From CAZDHT01 sp964505325 (GTDB taxonomy: Bacteria > Planctomycetota > PUPC01): a DNA stretch of 29,554 bases. Under the pieces are notes generated by a model. That model made no database searches. It worked only from the letters and a program-made list of their open reading frames with translations, and was not told the DNA's origin. Positions 13,819 through 21,845 of this stretch are shown here, one piece after another. The stretch is taken from positions 1 to 29,554 of the forward strand of contig CAZDHT010000037.1 in the NCBI GenBank assembly GCA_964505325.1. Reading direction: 5' to 3'. How positions within the stretch are numbered: the stretch's first letter is position 1; each line of letters begins with the position of its first letter. The position numbers were made by a program, and so were the translations under genes.

Positions 13819-14268
13819 ATGCCCCACTCGCATCAGATGGAAGAGCCGGACGTCACGCCGCTGATCAACGTGAACCTGGTGATCCTGGTGATGGTGCTGG
13901 CCATAGCGTCGCACGCGGCGAGCCTGTTGCCGATGGCGGTGCCCAAGGCGAAGGACAAGACCACGTTCATCGAGATGCAGGACGCGGTGCTCCTGACCGT
14001 GGCGCAGGACGGGAAGTACACGCTTCAGAACCGGGCGATTCCCGATGCCGAGCAGTTGGCCGCCGCGATCAAAGAGCTGCCGGGTGACAGCGTCATCCTG
14101 GTCAGCCCGCACCCGCAGGCAAAGTACGAGGCATTGATGAAGGCGGTAGACGAGTTGGTGTCGCGGCCGGGCCTGCGCGTGGCGTTCGGGCAGCCGGGAG
14201 CGGTCCCGGCGACGAAGGTCGAGCCGAAGAGTGCGCCGAAGGGCGCGGCCACGAAGAAGTCGGACTGA
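13819..14268 (+). CDS. exbD: ExbD/TolR-family protein lacking the pore aspartate (N17)
   Basis: A 149-residue protein starting 10 bp after exbB. It has a short cytoplasmic N-terminus, one TM helix (about residues 14-34) and an exported domain of ~95 residues with the ExbD-like pattern (LTVAQDGKYTLQNRAIPDAEQLAAAI, then VILVSPHPQAKYEALMKAVDEL). The hallmark of the family is an Asp at the start of the helix (TPFID in E. coli ExbD, D25), which carries the proton. Here the motif reads DVTPLINVNLVILV, with Asn17 at that position. The rest of the motif and the fold are intact, so this looks like a selected change rather than decay. A Lys/Pro/Ala tail ends the protein. The next gene is a second ExbD that keeps the Asp. 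Confidence 0.85.
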   Translation: MPHSHQMEEPDVTPLINVNLVILVMVLAIASHAASLLPMAVPKAKDKTTFIEMQDAVLLTVAQDGKYTLQNRAIPDAEQLAAAIKELPGDSVILVSPHPQAKYEALMKAVDELVSRPGLRVAFGQPGAVPATKVEPKSAPKGAATKKSD

Positions 14269-14304
14269 GAGCAAGAGTACGAGCAAGAGTAAGAGTAAGA
14301 GCAA
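14269..14304 (+). repeat. Six tandem degenerate hexamers (GAGYAM type)
   Basis: Directly after the TGA of the first exbD gene come six hexamers: GAGCAA, GAGTAC, GAGCAA, GAGTAA, GAGTAA and GAGCAA. They fill most of the 51-bp gap to the next start. The purine-rich run may incidentally lie close to the ribosome binding site of the next gene (GAAGAGGG). Confidence 0.8.
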
Positions 14305-14319
14305 AATGAAGAGGGTGTG

Positions 14320-14868
14320 ATGCCGGGATACGGATACATTCGGGAGCGGCGGAAGCCGGCGGGGCCGTCGGCCAAGCCGCAGATCACCTCCTTCGCCGAC
14401 GTGACCCTGGTGCTGCTGGTGATCTTCCTGGTCAGTGCCGCCGCTGCGGTGCAGATGGTCGCCGCCGACCTGCCTACCGCGGTCAACACCGCCAACCGCG
14501 ACATCAACCTGGCGGTCACCGTCTCCCTGAGCAACCAGCCGCCGCCGGTGGCCAGGAAGGACGGCGAGAAGGCCACGCCCGCCGCCGCGCCGGAGAAGAA
14601 GACCGACGAGAAGGACAAGGCGAAGAAGGCCCCCTGGCTCTTCTACTTCGAGGACGACACGACGGGAATCGAGGCGAAGAACCTGTGGGCGGTGTTGAAG
14701 GCGACCAAGGGCGAGAGTGCGTGGCCGCTGGCATTGATCCGGGCGGACAAGGGAGCGCCCTGCGGGCACGTGTCGATCCTGATCCAGTGCTTGCAGGGGT
14801 TGGGCGTGGACGAGATCGGCTTCGTCGGCGCCACCGAAGAACCGAAGGCCGAGGACGAGGAAGACTAG
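14320..14868 (+). CDS. exbD: Second ExbD/TolR-like protein, retaining the pore aspartate (D27)
   Basis: GTG 14317 and ATG 14320 are adjacent; ATG 14320 is better spaced from GAAGAGGG. The product has 182 residues. The N-terminus is basic (RERRKPAGPSAKP), followed by the TM helix QITSFADVTLVLLVIFLVSA (about 21-43), where D27 sits exactly at the proton-carrying position of ExbD D25. The exported part differs from the first ExbD. It has a charged low-complexity insert (KDGEKATPAAAPEKKTDEKDK, about 78-100), then an ExbD-like alpha/beta domain (GIEAKNLWAVLKATKGESAWPLALIRADKG) and an acidic tail (EEPKAEDEED). With the preceding gene it would allow an ExbB pentamer holding two unlike ExbD chains. 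Confidence 0.8.
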   Translation: MPGYGYIRERRKPAGPSAKPQITSFADVTLVLLVIFLVSAAAAVQMVAADLPTAVNTANRDINLAVTVSLSNQPPPVARKDGEKATPAAAPEKKTDEKDKAKKAPWLFYFEDDTTGIEAKNLWAVLKATKGESAWPLALIRADKGAPCGHVSILIQCLQGLGVDEIGFVGATEEPKAEDEED

Positions 14869-14905
14869 CCGCCGCAGCGCGTCCGACAGCGCGGGACCGA
14901 GTCAC

Positions 14906-17900
14906 ATGGCAGTGCAGCGCGCCCCCGAAAGTGGCAACCCTCGCGGCTGGCGCCGGAAGTGGCAACGCGTTGCCCCGGAGCAGCGGCGGGCCGCAGCCCG
15001 GTCGCTCGACGATCTCTTCGTCCGCCCCGGTCCGATCACGCTCCTCCTGGTCGCCGCTCTGGTGCTCTCGCTCGGCGCCCACGCCGTTTCCGTCCCCTTT
15101 CTGATCGCGGCCCGGAAACGACAGGGCGGCGGGGTCGACGCCGCCGGCCGCGGCTACCTCCAACGCGTCCTGCAGAAGCAGCAAGCCAAGAAAGAGTCGC
15201 TTAAAGCGAAGAACCGGCTGACCATGCCTCCGCCCCCGCCGGACCCGGAGACCGTGGTCGAGAGGGCGATGTCCGAGTCGCTTACCAACGACGTTGCGAA
15301 GATCACCGGCAAGCTGCTCCCGATGGAGCTGCAGAAGGACCTCGCCGCCTACGTCAAGACCAGCCTGCAGGACGAGCTTGCCCTCGCCTCCAAGGACATC
15401 GCCGAGGGCAAGCTGTCGCAGGACGAGATCCAGCAACTCCACCGCAAGTTCCAGCAAAAAGCGCACGCCAAGACCATCGAGTGGCGCCAAGCGTACCTGG
15501 AGGAGCACCAACTCGAACGCGCCGCGGTGAGCACCAAAGAATGGTACGAGAACGAAGTCTCGCAGACGCTGTTCGGGAACATGCAGTACACGTTGTTCAG
15601 GGCGTACCACAAGATGTGGGGGCACCAGTTCGGGCGCAGCAATCCGACGCTGCACTGGGGCCGGTGGGGGTTCCTGGGCTGGAGCGGGTACGACCGGAAG
15701 ATCCGGTCGCTGCGCGCGCTGATCCAGCCCCGGAAGAACGAGACGGTGCCGGGCCTCGAACACGCCCGACGCCTCCGCAGCGGGCTGAAGGCGATCCACG
15801 ACCGGCAGATCTTCGACGGCCGGTTCACCCAGTGGTACTCCTGGACGTCCGCCTACCACCACTACATCGACGGCTTCCATCCGCACCGCGCGAAGGAACT
15901 GCGCCGCGAGCTCGGCGCCAAGTTCAGGGCCGCGTGGGAGAAGGCGTTCGCCGCGGCCGACGGCTACTACGGCGAGGCCGAGGGGGGCGCTGAGGGCGAT
16001 GAACTCAAGGAGCCGCACGACAAATGCCTTGCCGCGGCCAAGGAGTTGCTCGCGGCCGGCGAGACGCTTCTAGTGCCCGACGCCAGGGACTACGTCATCG
16101 CCAACCAAGCTATCCGGTCGCGCGTCCTGCGCGGCCCGGCTCGCGAGAAGATGTACCAGTACTGGGTCGACGAACTGGTCGAGGGCCTGTCGCCGATGAT
16201 CCGCGACTTCGCCCGCTCGCAGTTCAAGAAGGGCATCATCCGGCACAAAGACGGCGTCGCCCAAGCGATGAAAGAGTTCCCGAAGACCATCGTCCCGCTG
16301 GTGCGGCGCGACACCCGGCGGATCGTGCCCAAGAAGGTCTTCGACCGGATCATCTTTCATATGGCGTACGCCTTCGCCTACCGCAGCAAGGTGACCGGCG
16401 ATGAGTGCCCGCCCAGCGCGGAGGACATCAAGGCGGACGAGGCGGCGCTGGCCAAGGTGCTCGCCCGCTGGCCAGCGGAGCGCCGCGCGTACGTCGAGGC
16501 CCGCGCCCGCGTGCTCGAACGCCAGTTCGCCGACGCCATCGAGCGCATCAAGGAAGCCATCCTGACCAGAGTTCTCACCGGCAACCTGCTCTACAGCAGT
16601 ATGGGCCACTTCGTGGAGGGCGTCGACTACACGGACAAGGTCGAGGAGAAGCTGAACGCCCGGGCGATGGCGATGAAGGGCCGCGGGCAGGACCTCGCCA
16701 AGCTGACCGAGGCGGGGGTGCCCGACACCTCCGCCCCCTTGGTCGCGTTGATGTTCGGCGCCTCCAAGGGCCACGGCGCGAATCTGCAGCCGGTGCCGAC
16801 CACGATGCAGCCGGCGATGATCACCGGGCCCGGCGGCCCGGAGGCCGCGGTGCTCACGGCGCCGCCGGTCCTCCCGCCGCCCGCCGCCAAGTGGGGCTTC
16901 GAGGAGCAGGCGGAGGTCAAGGCGCCGTTCGTCACCCCCGCCTTCGACGCCATCCCGTTCCTCAAGCAATTCCCCGCGCTGGACGGCGACCTGCGCGACT
17001 GGGGCAAGATCCGCCCGCTGGCGCTTGACGGGCCGCAGGGCAACCGGATCCTCGTCTATGCTGCGTGGAACTACCAGGGCTTCTTCTTCGGCTACGAGGT
17101 CAAGCAGGACGCCGAGCAGTTCTACTACGCCTCGATGTGGCAGCAGGCCCACAACCACAACACCGGCGGCATCTGGTACCGCAAGGTGAAGGGCGTAGAC
17201 TGGGCGTACCAGGGCGACTTCTTCCGCCTCGTCTTCGACACCCTCGACGCCCGCAACGGCAACCGCGGCGAACCGCACACCCGAGAGTTCGCCGTCTTCC
17301 CGCTCGGCGTGGAGAGCGATCCGACGCGCCCCGGCATCGAGCGGACTATCAAGTCCCAACGCGACGCCCAGCGCAAGCAGTACCGCGAGGTGAAGTCGTC
17401 GTGCACCATCTTCCCCCAGCAGCCGCCGCCGGAGGTCGGCCCGGACGGGAGCGGGCCCTATCGCGTCAGCCGCCGCACCGCCACCGGCTACACGACCGAG
17501 GTGTTCATTCCGCGGTCGCTGTTCAAGGTGCCCGTCTTCGCGCCCGGCTGGTACGTCGGGTTCGACTGCGCGGTGGGCCTGGGCGCCCAGGGCCGCCACG
17601 GCCGGTTCATCGGACAGTCGTGGGCGAGCCAAGACCTGCGCCGGAACGGGTCGGGCGGGGCGAACAGCCCCAACCGGTGGGGCGACCTGCTGCTGCTGGG
17701 CACCGACCCCCGCCTCCTGATCCAGGAAGCAAACGTCACCGGCCACCTTGTCTACCAGCTCTTCCCCGGCCGCTCGTATCTGCTGACCGTGGTCGACCCC
17801 GACCGCAACGTCAGCCTGGCGAGGAAGGACACGGTCCTGGTCAGCGCCGAGGTCACCGGCAGCGGGGACGACGTGGAGGTCTTCATCCTTGAAGAGACGG

Positions 17901-18109
17901 AGAAGAACTCCGGCGTGTTCCGTGGGTTCATCAACACCCAGCCGGGCGTCGGCCGCCAGGTCCAGGCGGTGCTGGAGATCATGCCCGCACAGCAGGTGCG
18001 GTTCGGCTATGTGGACTTCGCCAATGCCAAGGGGAAGCGCAACGTCATCACGACGATGACGCTGCCGGTGGTGGCGCCGGTGACGCGGGTGGTCGCCGGC
18101 AGCCGCTGA
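14906..18109 (+). CDS. TonB/TolA-like single-pass protein with large exported CBM9-like and Ig-like domains
   Basis: A 1067-residue protein, 37 bp after the second exbD. Residues 1-43 are basic and probably cytoplasmic. Residues ~44-69 form one TM helix, ITLLLVAALVLSLGAHAV, containing S55-x3-H59, the SxxxH motif by which TonB and TolA contact ExbB/TolQ. A proline run (PPPPPDP, 108-114) follows, as in TonB linkers. Residues ~115-640 are mainly charged helical sequence of no family I recognise. Residues ~685-930 resemble a CBM9-type domain (FPALDGDLRDWGKI; VYAAWNYQGFFFGYEV; TEVFIPRSLF). Residues ~955-1055 resemble an Ig-like domain of large surface proteins (VVDPDRNVSLARKDTVLV; EETEKNSGVFRG). 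No TonB C-terminal domain is seen. The position after exbB-exbD-exbD plus the SxxxH motif suggest it is the energised effector. This start has no clear ribosome binding site. Confidence 0.7.
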   Translation: MAVQRAPESGNPRGWRRKWQRVAPEQRRAAARSLDDLFVRPGPITLLLVAALVLSLGAHAVSVPFLIAARKRQGGGVDAAGRGYLQRVLQKQQAKKESLKAKNRLTMPPPPPDPETVVERAMSESLTNDVAKITGKLLPMELQKDLAAYVKTSLQDELALASKDIAEGKLSQDEIQQLHRKFQQKAHAKTIEWRQAYLEEHQLERAAVSTKEWYENEVSQTLFGNMQYTLFRAYHKMWGHQFGRSNPTLHWGRWGFLGWSGYDRKIRSLRALIQPRKNETVPGLEHARRLRSGLKAIHDRQIFDGRFTQWYSWTSAYHHYIDGFHPHRAKELRRELGAKFRAAWEKAFAAADGYYGEAEGGAEGDELKEPHDKCLAAAKELLAAGETLLVPDARDYVIANQAIRSRVLRGPAREKMYQYWVDELVEGLSPMIRDFARSQFKKGIIRHKDGVAQAMKEFPKTIVPLVRRDTRRIVPKKVFDRIIFHMAYAFAYRSKVTGDECPPSAEDIKADEAALAKVLARWPAERRAYVEARARVLERQFADAIERIKEAILTRVLTGNLLYSSMGHFVEGVDYTDKVEEKLNARAMAMKGRGQDLAKLTEAGVPDTSAPLVALMFGASKGHGANLQPVPTTMQPAMITGPGGPEAAVLTAPPVLPPPAAKWGFEEQAEVKAPFVTPAFDAIPFLKQFPALDGDLRDWGKIRPLALDGPQGNRILVYAAWNYQGFFFGYEVKQDAEQFYYASMWQQAHNHNTGGIWYRKVKGVDWAYQGDFFRLVFDTLDARNGNRGEPHTREFAVFPLGVESDPTRPGIERTIKSQRDAQRKQYREVKSSCTIFPQQPPPEVGPDGSGPYRVSRRTATGYTTEVFIPRSLFKVPVFAPGWYVGFDCAVGLGAQGRHGRFIGQSWASQDLRRNGSGGANSPNRWGDLLLLGTDPRLLIQEANVTGHLVYQLFPGRSYLLTVVDPDRNVSLARKDTVLVSAEVTGSGDDVEVFILEETEKNSGVFRGFINTQPGVGRQVQAVLEIMPAQQVRFGYVDFANAKGKRNVITTMTLPVVAPVTRVVAGSR

Positions 18110-18177
18110 GTCGGATGATCAGGAGAGATCGAGTTCAGGGCCGAATGAGACGACGTGCGTGTACAGGAGTTGACGCC

Positions 18178-19194
18178 GTGAGACGAGTTGCTCTGCTGGT
18201 GATTCTGGCGCTGCTGCCGGCGCTGACCGCCGGATGCGACGAGGGAACACTTCCCGCCCCGCCGCCCGGCCCCAAGCCGAAGACGACGGAGCCGGCCAAG
18301 GTGGTTCCCAAACTGCCCGACGAGGAGACGTCCGACGCAGCGATGAAGCTGCTTATCAAGAATCCCAACGCGGATCGGACGGGGGACGAGGACGCGTACA
18401 AGGTCGACGCGAGGATGCCGTCGGGCACGCTGGTTGGCGCGTGCAAGTGGGCGTCGCCCGTCGTCCGCTGGGGGGGCGTGCCCAGGCCCGACCCGATCAA
18501 GCTGGAGGGAGAACTCGCGATCAAGGAGCCGCAGCCGGGCGAGGAGAAGTACTACCGGAACATCGGCCTGCGCGGGCGGTGGTACTTTGTCAACAACTAC
18601 TTGCGGACCCACCCGACGGGCGTGGTGGTGATGATGCGCCGCATCAAGCGCGGGCGCCGGCCGATGCTCGACCGGCCGACGTTCATCATCCGTGAGGGAC
18701 GGTTCAGGCCGCACATGCTGTTCGCGCCGCTGCACGACCGCGTGATGTTCGGCACCTACGACTCGTACCCCACGCACGTCCAGGTAAAGAGCGTGACCTC
18801 GCGCAAAGTGATACTGGACGGCGTGGTGGCGGCGTTCGACCGCGCCACCATCAAGCCGCTGGGCGGGGGCGGCACGCACTACACCGCGCGGCCAACGATG
18901 CTCGGGTCGGAGGCGGCCGACGAACTGGGCCCGTACGAGATCCGCGCCAAGCGGCATCCGTGGAAACGCGCCTACGTCATCTTCGTCGACAACCCGTACT
19001 GCGTCGTGTCCAACGGCCCCAAGTTCACCATGCGTGCCGTGCCGGTGGGCACGTGGGACATCGGCGTGTGGCACCCCGAGTTCCGCCTCGTGCAGAACAG
19101 CTACCGCGTGACGATCAAGAAGGACGAGACGACGGAACTGGGGATAATGGTTCATCCGCCGGACCGCCTGATGCCAAAGAAGCGAGGGAAGTAG
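18178..19194 (+). CDS. Lipoprotein with a cupredoxin-like domain (Cys ligand missing)
   Basis: The reading frame offers ATGs at 18115 and 18145. GTG 18178 is chosen because AGGAG lies 8 nt upstream and it opens straight into a lipoprotein signal ending LTAGC (Cys20). The product has 338 residues. A Pro/Lys linker (~23-45) leads to a domain resembling the cupredoxin-like plus carboxypeptidase-regulatory pairing common in planctomycete proteins: VMFGTYDSYPTH (H200), RHPWKRAYVIFVDNPY (H260), then FTMRAVPVGTWDIGVWHPEF. In the usual metal-binding version a Cys lies three residues before the His of HPWM; here that position is Ala257. Copper binding is therefore doubtful and a structural or carbohydrate-related role is possible. 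It closes the ExbB-ExbD cluster and probably works at the envelope with the TonB-like protein. Confidence 0.75.
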   Translation: MRRVALLVILALLPALTAGCDEGTLPAPPPGPKPKTTEPAKVVPKLPDEETSDAAMKLLIKNPNADRTGDEDAYKVDARMPSGTLVGACKWASPVVRWGGVPRPDPIKLEGELAIKEPQPGEEKYYRNIGLRGRWYFVNNYLRTHPTGVVVMMRRIKRGRRPMLDRPTFIIREGRFRPHMLFAPLHDRVMFGTYDSYPTHVQVKSVTSRKVILDGVVAAFDRATIKPLGGGGTHYTARPTMLGSEAADELGPYEIRAKRHPWKRAYVIFVDNPYCVVSNGPKFTMRAVPVGTWDIGVWHPEFRLVQNSYRVTIKKDETTELGIMVHPPDRLMPKKRGK

Positions 19195-19252
19195 GCGGTC
19201 GCTCCGACGCCTCCGCCGTTCATCGTCGCCGGTGAGACTCCCCGCCCCGCCG

Positions 19253-21835
19253 CTACTTCGCCGCCGCCTTCCTCTTGTTGGCCATGATCTCCGCCGGGCT
19301 CAGCGGTCGGTTGTAGATGTAGAACTCGTCGCGTTGCGTCCCGCTCCACTTGCCGTGGTCGCAACTGATGGGCGAGAAAATCTGGCCGGACGGCCGGCCG
19401 CGGTCCCACGGTGCGCCGTACCATTCCTCCTTGCCCGGGTCGGCCTTGCCGGCCCGCTGGCCGTCGATGTAGAGCTCGAGGCGGCGGGCCTTGATGTCCC
19501 ACAGCACCGCCACGTGCCGCCACTTCTCGGTCCACGCGAACGGGGCCTGGACGTAGCGGATCTGGCGGCCCATCCCCTGGTACGTCGCCTGGAGATAACC
19601 GGTCTTGCCTTTCCAGGAGCGATACCGGCGCAGCGTGATGCCGCTCTGGCTGCCGGCGGCGATCTGAGGGAAGCCGTTCATCCCGAAGAGGCACTCCCCG
19701 TAGTTGTTCCACTGTGAGGCGCCGGCCTTGCAGGTGACGGCCGGGTCGGGTACATAGGTGTTCTCGTTCCGGATCTGCGGGTCCTTGCGCACCCAGCAAA
19801 GGATCGTCCCCCGTTGATAGTCGATGTTCCTGTACGAGTCCGCCAGGGCGCCGGTGCGGGCGCTGAGGGCCCAGCCCTTGACCCCTTCGTTGGTGTAGAT
19901 GCAGGGCGCACCGGACTGGCCGCACCCGGTCCCGCCCGCGGCGCGGTCAAAGTTGGCGCCCTTTGTCTTGTCGTCCCAGGAGGCGTAGACCAGGAGGCCG
20001 GTGTCGTCGAGCGCCTTGGGCGCGACGCGCGTCTTGCCGCGGATGACGGTGGTGCCCGGGAAAAGCACGTTGACCGGCTCCTTCTCGCCGTCGAAGCGCA
20101 CCACCGGCTTGACCATCTCACCCTTCTGGCTGGAGTACTGGCTGTTCACGATCTTGAAGATGAGCGTCTTGGATTCGTTGGCGCCAAGTTGGAACGGCTG
20201 CTCGGCGGGCACCGCCTTCATGCCGGCGGGCAGACCGAAGCCGGCCACGCCCTTGCACGGACCGGCCCGCTGACTGATGAACTTGTCCGGCGGGCCGTCG
20301 GGCCGGCTGGTGCGGAAGTTGTCGATGTGAACGAAGAAGTGCTGTTCGCGCCCCTTGGGCAGCGGGATGCTCTGCATCGGGTCCATCGCCACGCGGAGCC
20401 GGGGCGCCGCGACCAACTCGAAGCCATCGGCAAGCGCGCGCCCGTCGGCCGTGGTCAGGAGGGCCCGAAACGGCACGATGCCGAACCGGGCGCCCGTGAC
20501 GGTCTTCGCCGTCGCCTGGATTCTCTTCGCGGCCCTGGGCGCCAGGTCGAAGGGCGTCTGCCCTCCGCTGACGGTCAGGCCGATGCTACCGACCCACTCC
20601 AGCTTGGTCACGCGAACGGGCTTGTCCGAGGTGTTGCGGACGGTCAAGGTCACGGGCATTTCGCCGGGGATGGTCATGTCCGGCCGCGCCGTTTCGAGCG
20701 TCATACGGACCGGGCCGGTGAAGATGGCCCGCAGGGGCACGTCCACGCAGGCACCCTCTTCGCCGGCGGATACGGGGCAGGCCACGCCGGCGCACGTGGC
20801 GGACTTGACCTTGACCGTGTCGGGCAACTGCAGCGGCAGCGGCGTCAGCAGGAACGGCGGGAAGACGTCGCGCTCGAGCGCCAGCGTGACGACTACCGCG
20901 TTGCCGTCCGCCGCAGCGACGTCCTGCACCCGCGTCTTGTGCCGCACGTATTCGTTGGCCCCGATCATCGTCTCGCTGGCGTGCCAGACGAGCTTGTGCT
21001 TGCCGAACTTGCCCAGGATGTCGCTGATCTCGGCCAGGTCGGGCGCCTTGAAATCGCGCAGGCTGAAGCGGACGATCTGCCCCCGCTCCGCCCGCCGCAG
21101 CGTGCCGCGAAACTGGTTGGCCATGACGTGGTAGTAGATGGTCTCGTTGGGCACGCGGCGCGAGTCCACGCGGTTGTCAAAGTTCTCGCGGTGCGCCAGC
21201 GTCTTCTTCCGCTCCCGTCCGAGGTAGATCATGTACGGCTTGTTGTCGCTGAGCACCAGGTAGTTGGAGTCGTGATAGGCGTAGCCGAAGCCGGAGCCGC
21301 GGTCGGGATTGCGGTCGATGGGGAACCGTCGCGTGCTGTAGTGCCCGCCGATGCGCCCGGCGGCGACCAAGCCGTCGGCCTTTTGCCGCAGGACGAGGCG
21401 GCTGGAGGTGACCGCGTCAAACGCCTCCTGGATCGTGTTGGCGCCGATGTGGGAGGAATACGTGCCCTTGGCCCCCCACACGCTCACGCCGATGTCCGCC
21501 CCCGCCTCCTCCAGGTCCTGGATCTGCTCGGTGGAACGGGCCGGGCTGCAGTAGATGGTGGTTCGGAAGCCGAGCTTGCAGAGCGCCTCGACCGTCTTGT
21601 AGGACGTGGGGCCGCTGAAGGTGAAGGCGCAGCGCTTGCCAGAGGGGAACACGGCGAACGACACGTCTGAGCGCGTCAGGCGGGCCTTTCTTTCCAGACC
21701 CAGGCGGACCTTGAGCAGCAGGGGCGGCCGGCCAGACGCGGCCCCCTCCCCGGCGCCGGCGCTCGCCACACCGACGACCAGGACGAGCAGAGCCGCCCCC
21801 GTCCACCGCAACCAAAGCAAGACACGTCTATCCAT
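19253..21835 (-). CDS. Exported protein with a degenerate NodB-like domain and a C-terminal LamG-type domain
   Basis: The start is ATG at 21835; an upstream TTG at 21880 lies inside the previous gene. GAGG precedes the start, and the gap from the upstream stop is 10 bp. The product has 860 residues with a signal peptide (LLVLVVGVASAGA). Residues ~66-155 follow the layout of polysaccharide deacetylases: KRCAFTFSGPTSYKTVEALCKLGFRTTIYC, then LEEAGADIGVSVWG. The paired catalytic Asp residues after the first strand are replaced by Ser-Gly, so activity is unlikely. The middle shows Ig-like strands. Residues ~630-855 resemble a LamG/concanavalin-type lectin (GTILCWVRKD; WRHVAVLWDIKARRLELYIDGQRAG; DEFYIYNRPLSPAEI). 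It is probably a surface carbohydrate-binding protein and is the second gene of a minus-strand pair with a GH123-like gene. Confidence 0.75.
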   Translation of the reverse strand: MDRRVLLWLRWTGAALLVLVVGVASAGAGEGAASGRPPLLLKVRLGLERKARLTRSDVSFAVFPSGKRCAFTFSGPTSYKTVEALCKLGFRTTIYCSPARSTEQIQDLEEAGADIGVSVWGAKGTYSSHIGANTIQEAFDAVTSSRLVLRQKADGLVAAGRIGGHYSTRRFPIDRNPDRGSGFGYAYHDSNYLVLSDNKPYMIYLGRERKKTLAHRENFDNRVDSRRVPNETIYYHVMANQFRGTLRRAERGQIVRFSLRDFKAPDLAEISDILGKFGKHKLVWHASETMIGANEYVRHKTRVQDVAAADGNAVVVTLALERDVFPPFLLTPLPLQLPDTVKVKSATCAGVACPVSAGEEGACVDVPLRAIFTGPVRMTLETARPDMTIPGEMPVTLTVRNTSDKPVRVTKLEWVGSIGLTVSGGQTPFDLAPRAAKRIQATAKTVTGARFGIVPFRALLTTADGRALADGFELVAAPRLRVAMDPMQSIPLPKGREQHFFVHIDNFRTSRPDGPPDKFISQRAGPCKGVAGFGLPAGMKAVPAEQPFQLGANESKTLIFKIVNSQYSSQKGEMVKPVVRFDGEKEPVNVLFPGTTVIRGKTRVAPKALDDTGLLVYASWDDKTKGANFDRAAGGTGCGQSGAPCIYTNEGVKGWALSARTGALADSYRNIDYQRGTILCWVRKDPQIRNENTYVPDPAVTCKAGASQWNNYGECLFGMNGFPQIAAGSQSGITLRRYRSWKGKTGYLQATYQGMGRQIRYVQAPFAWTEKWRHVAVLWDIKARRLELYIDGQRAGKADPGKEEWYGAPWDRGRPSGQIFSPISCDHGKWSGTQRDEFYIYNRPLSPAEIMANKRKAAAK

Positions 21836-21845
21836 TCTCACGCCT

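Noticed and set aside
14269..14304. Hexamer array as a CRISPR or riboswitch
   Set aside because: Units are 6 nt without spacers and no stable fold is evident.
19195..19252. Bidirectional terminator between the convergent genes
   Set aside because: Only a 5-bp GGCGG/CCGCC pairing with a long loop and no T-run was found.
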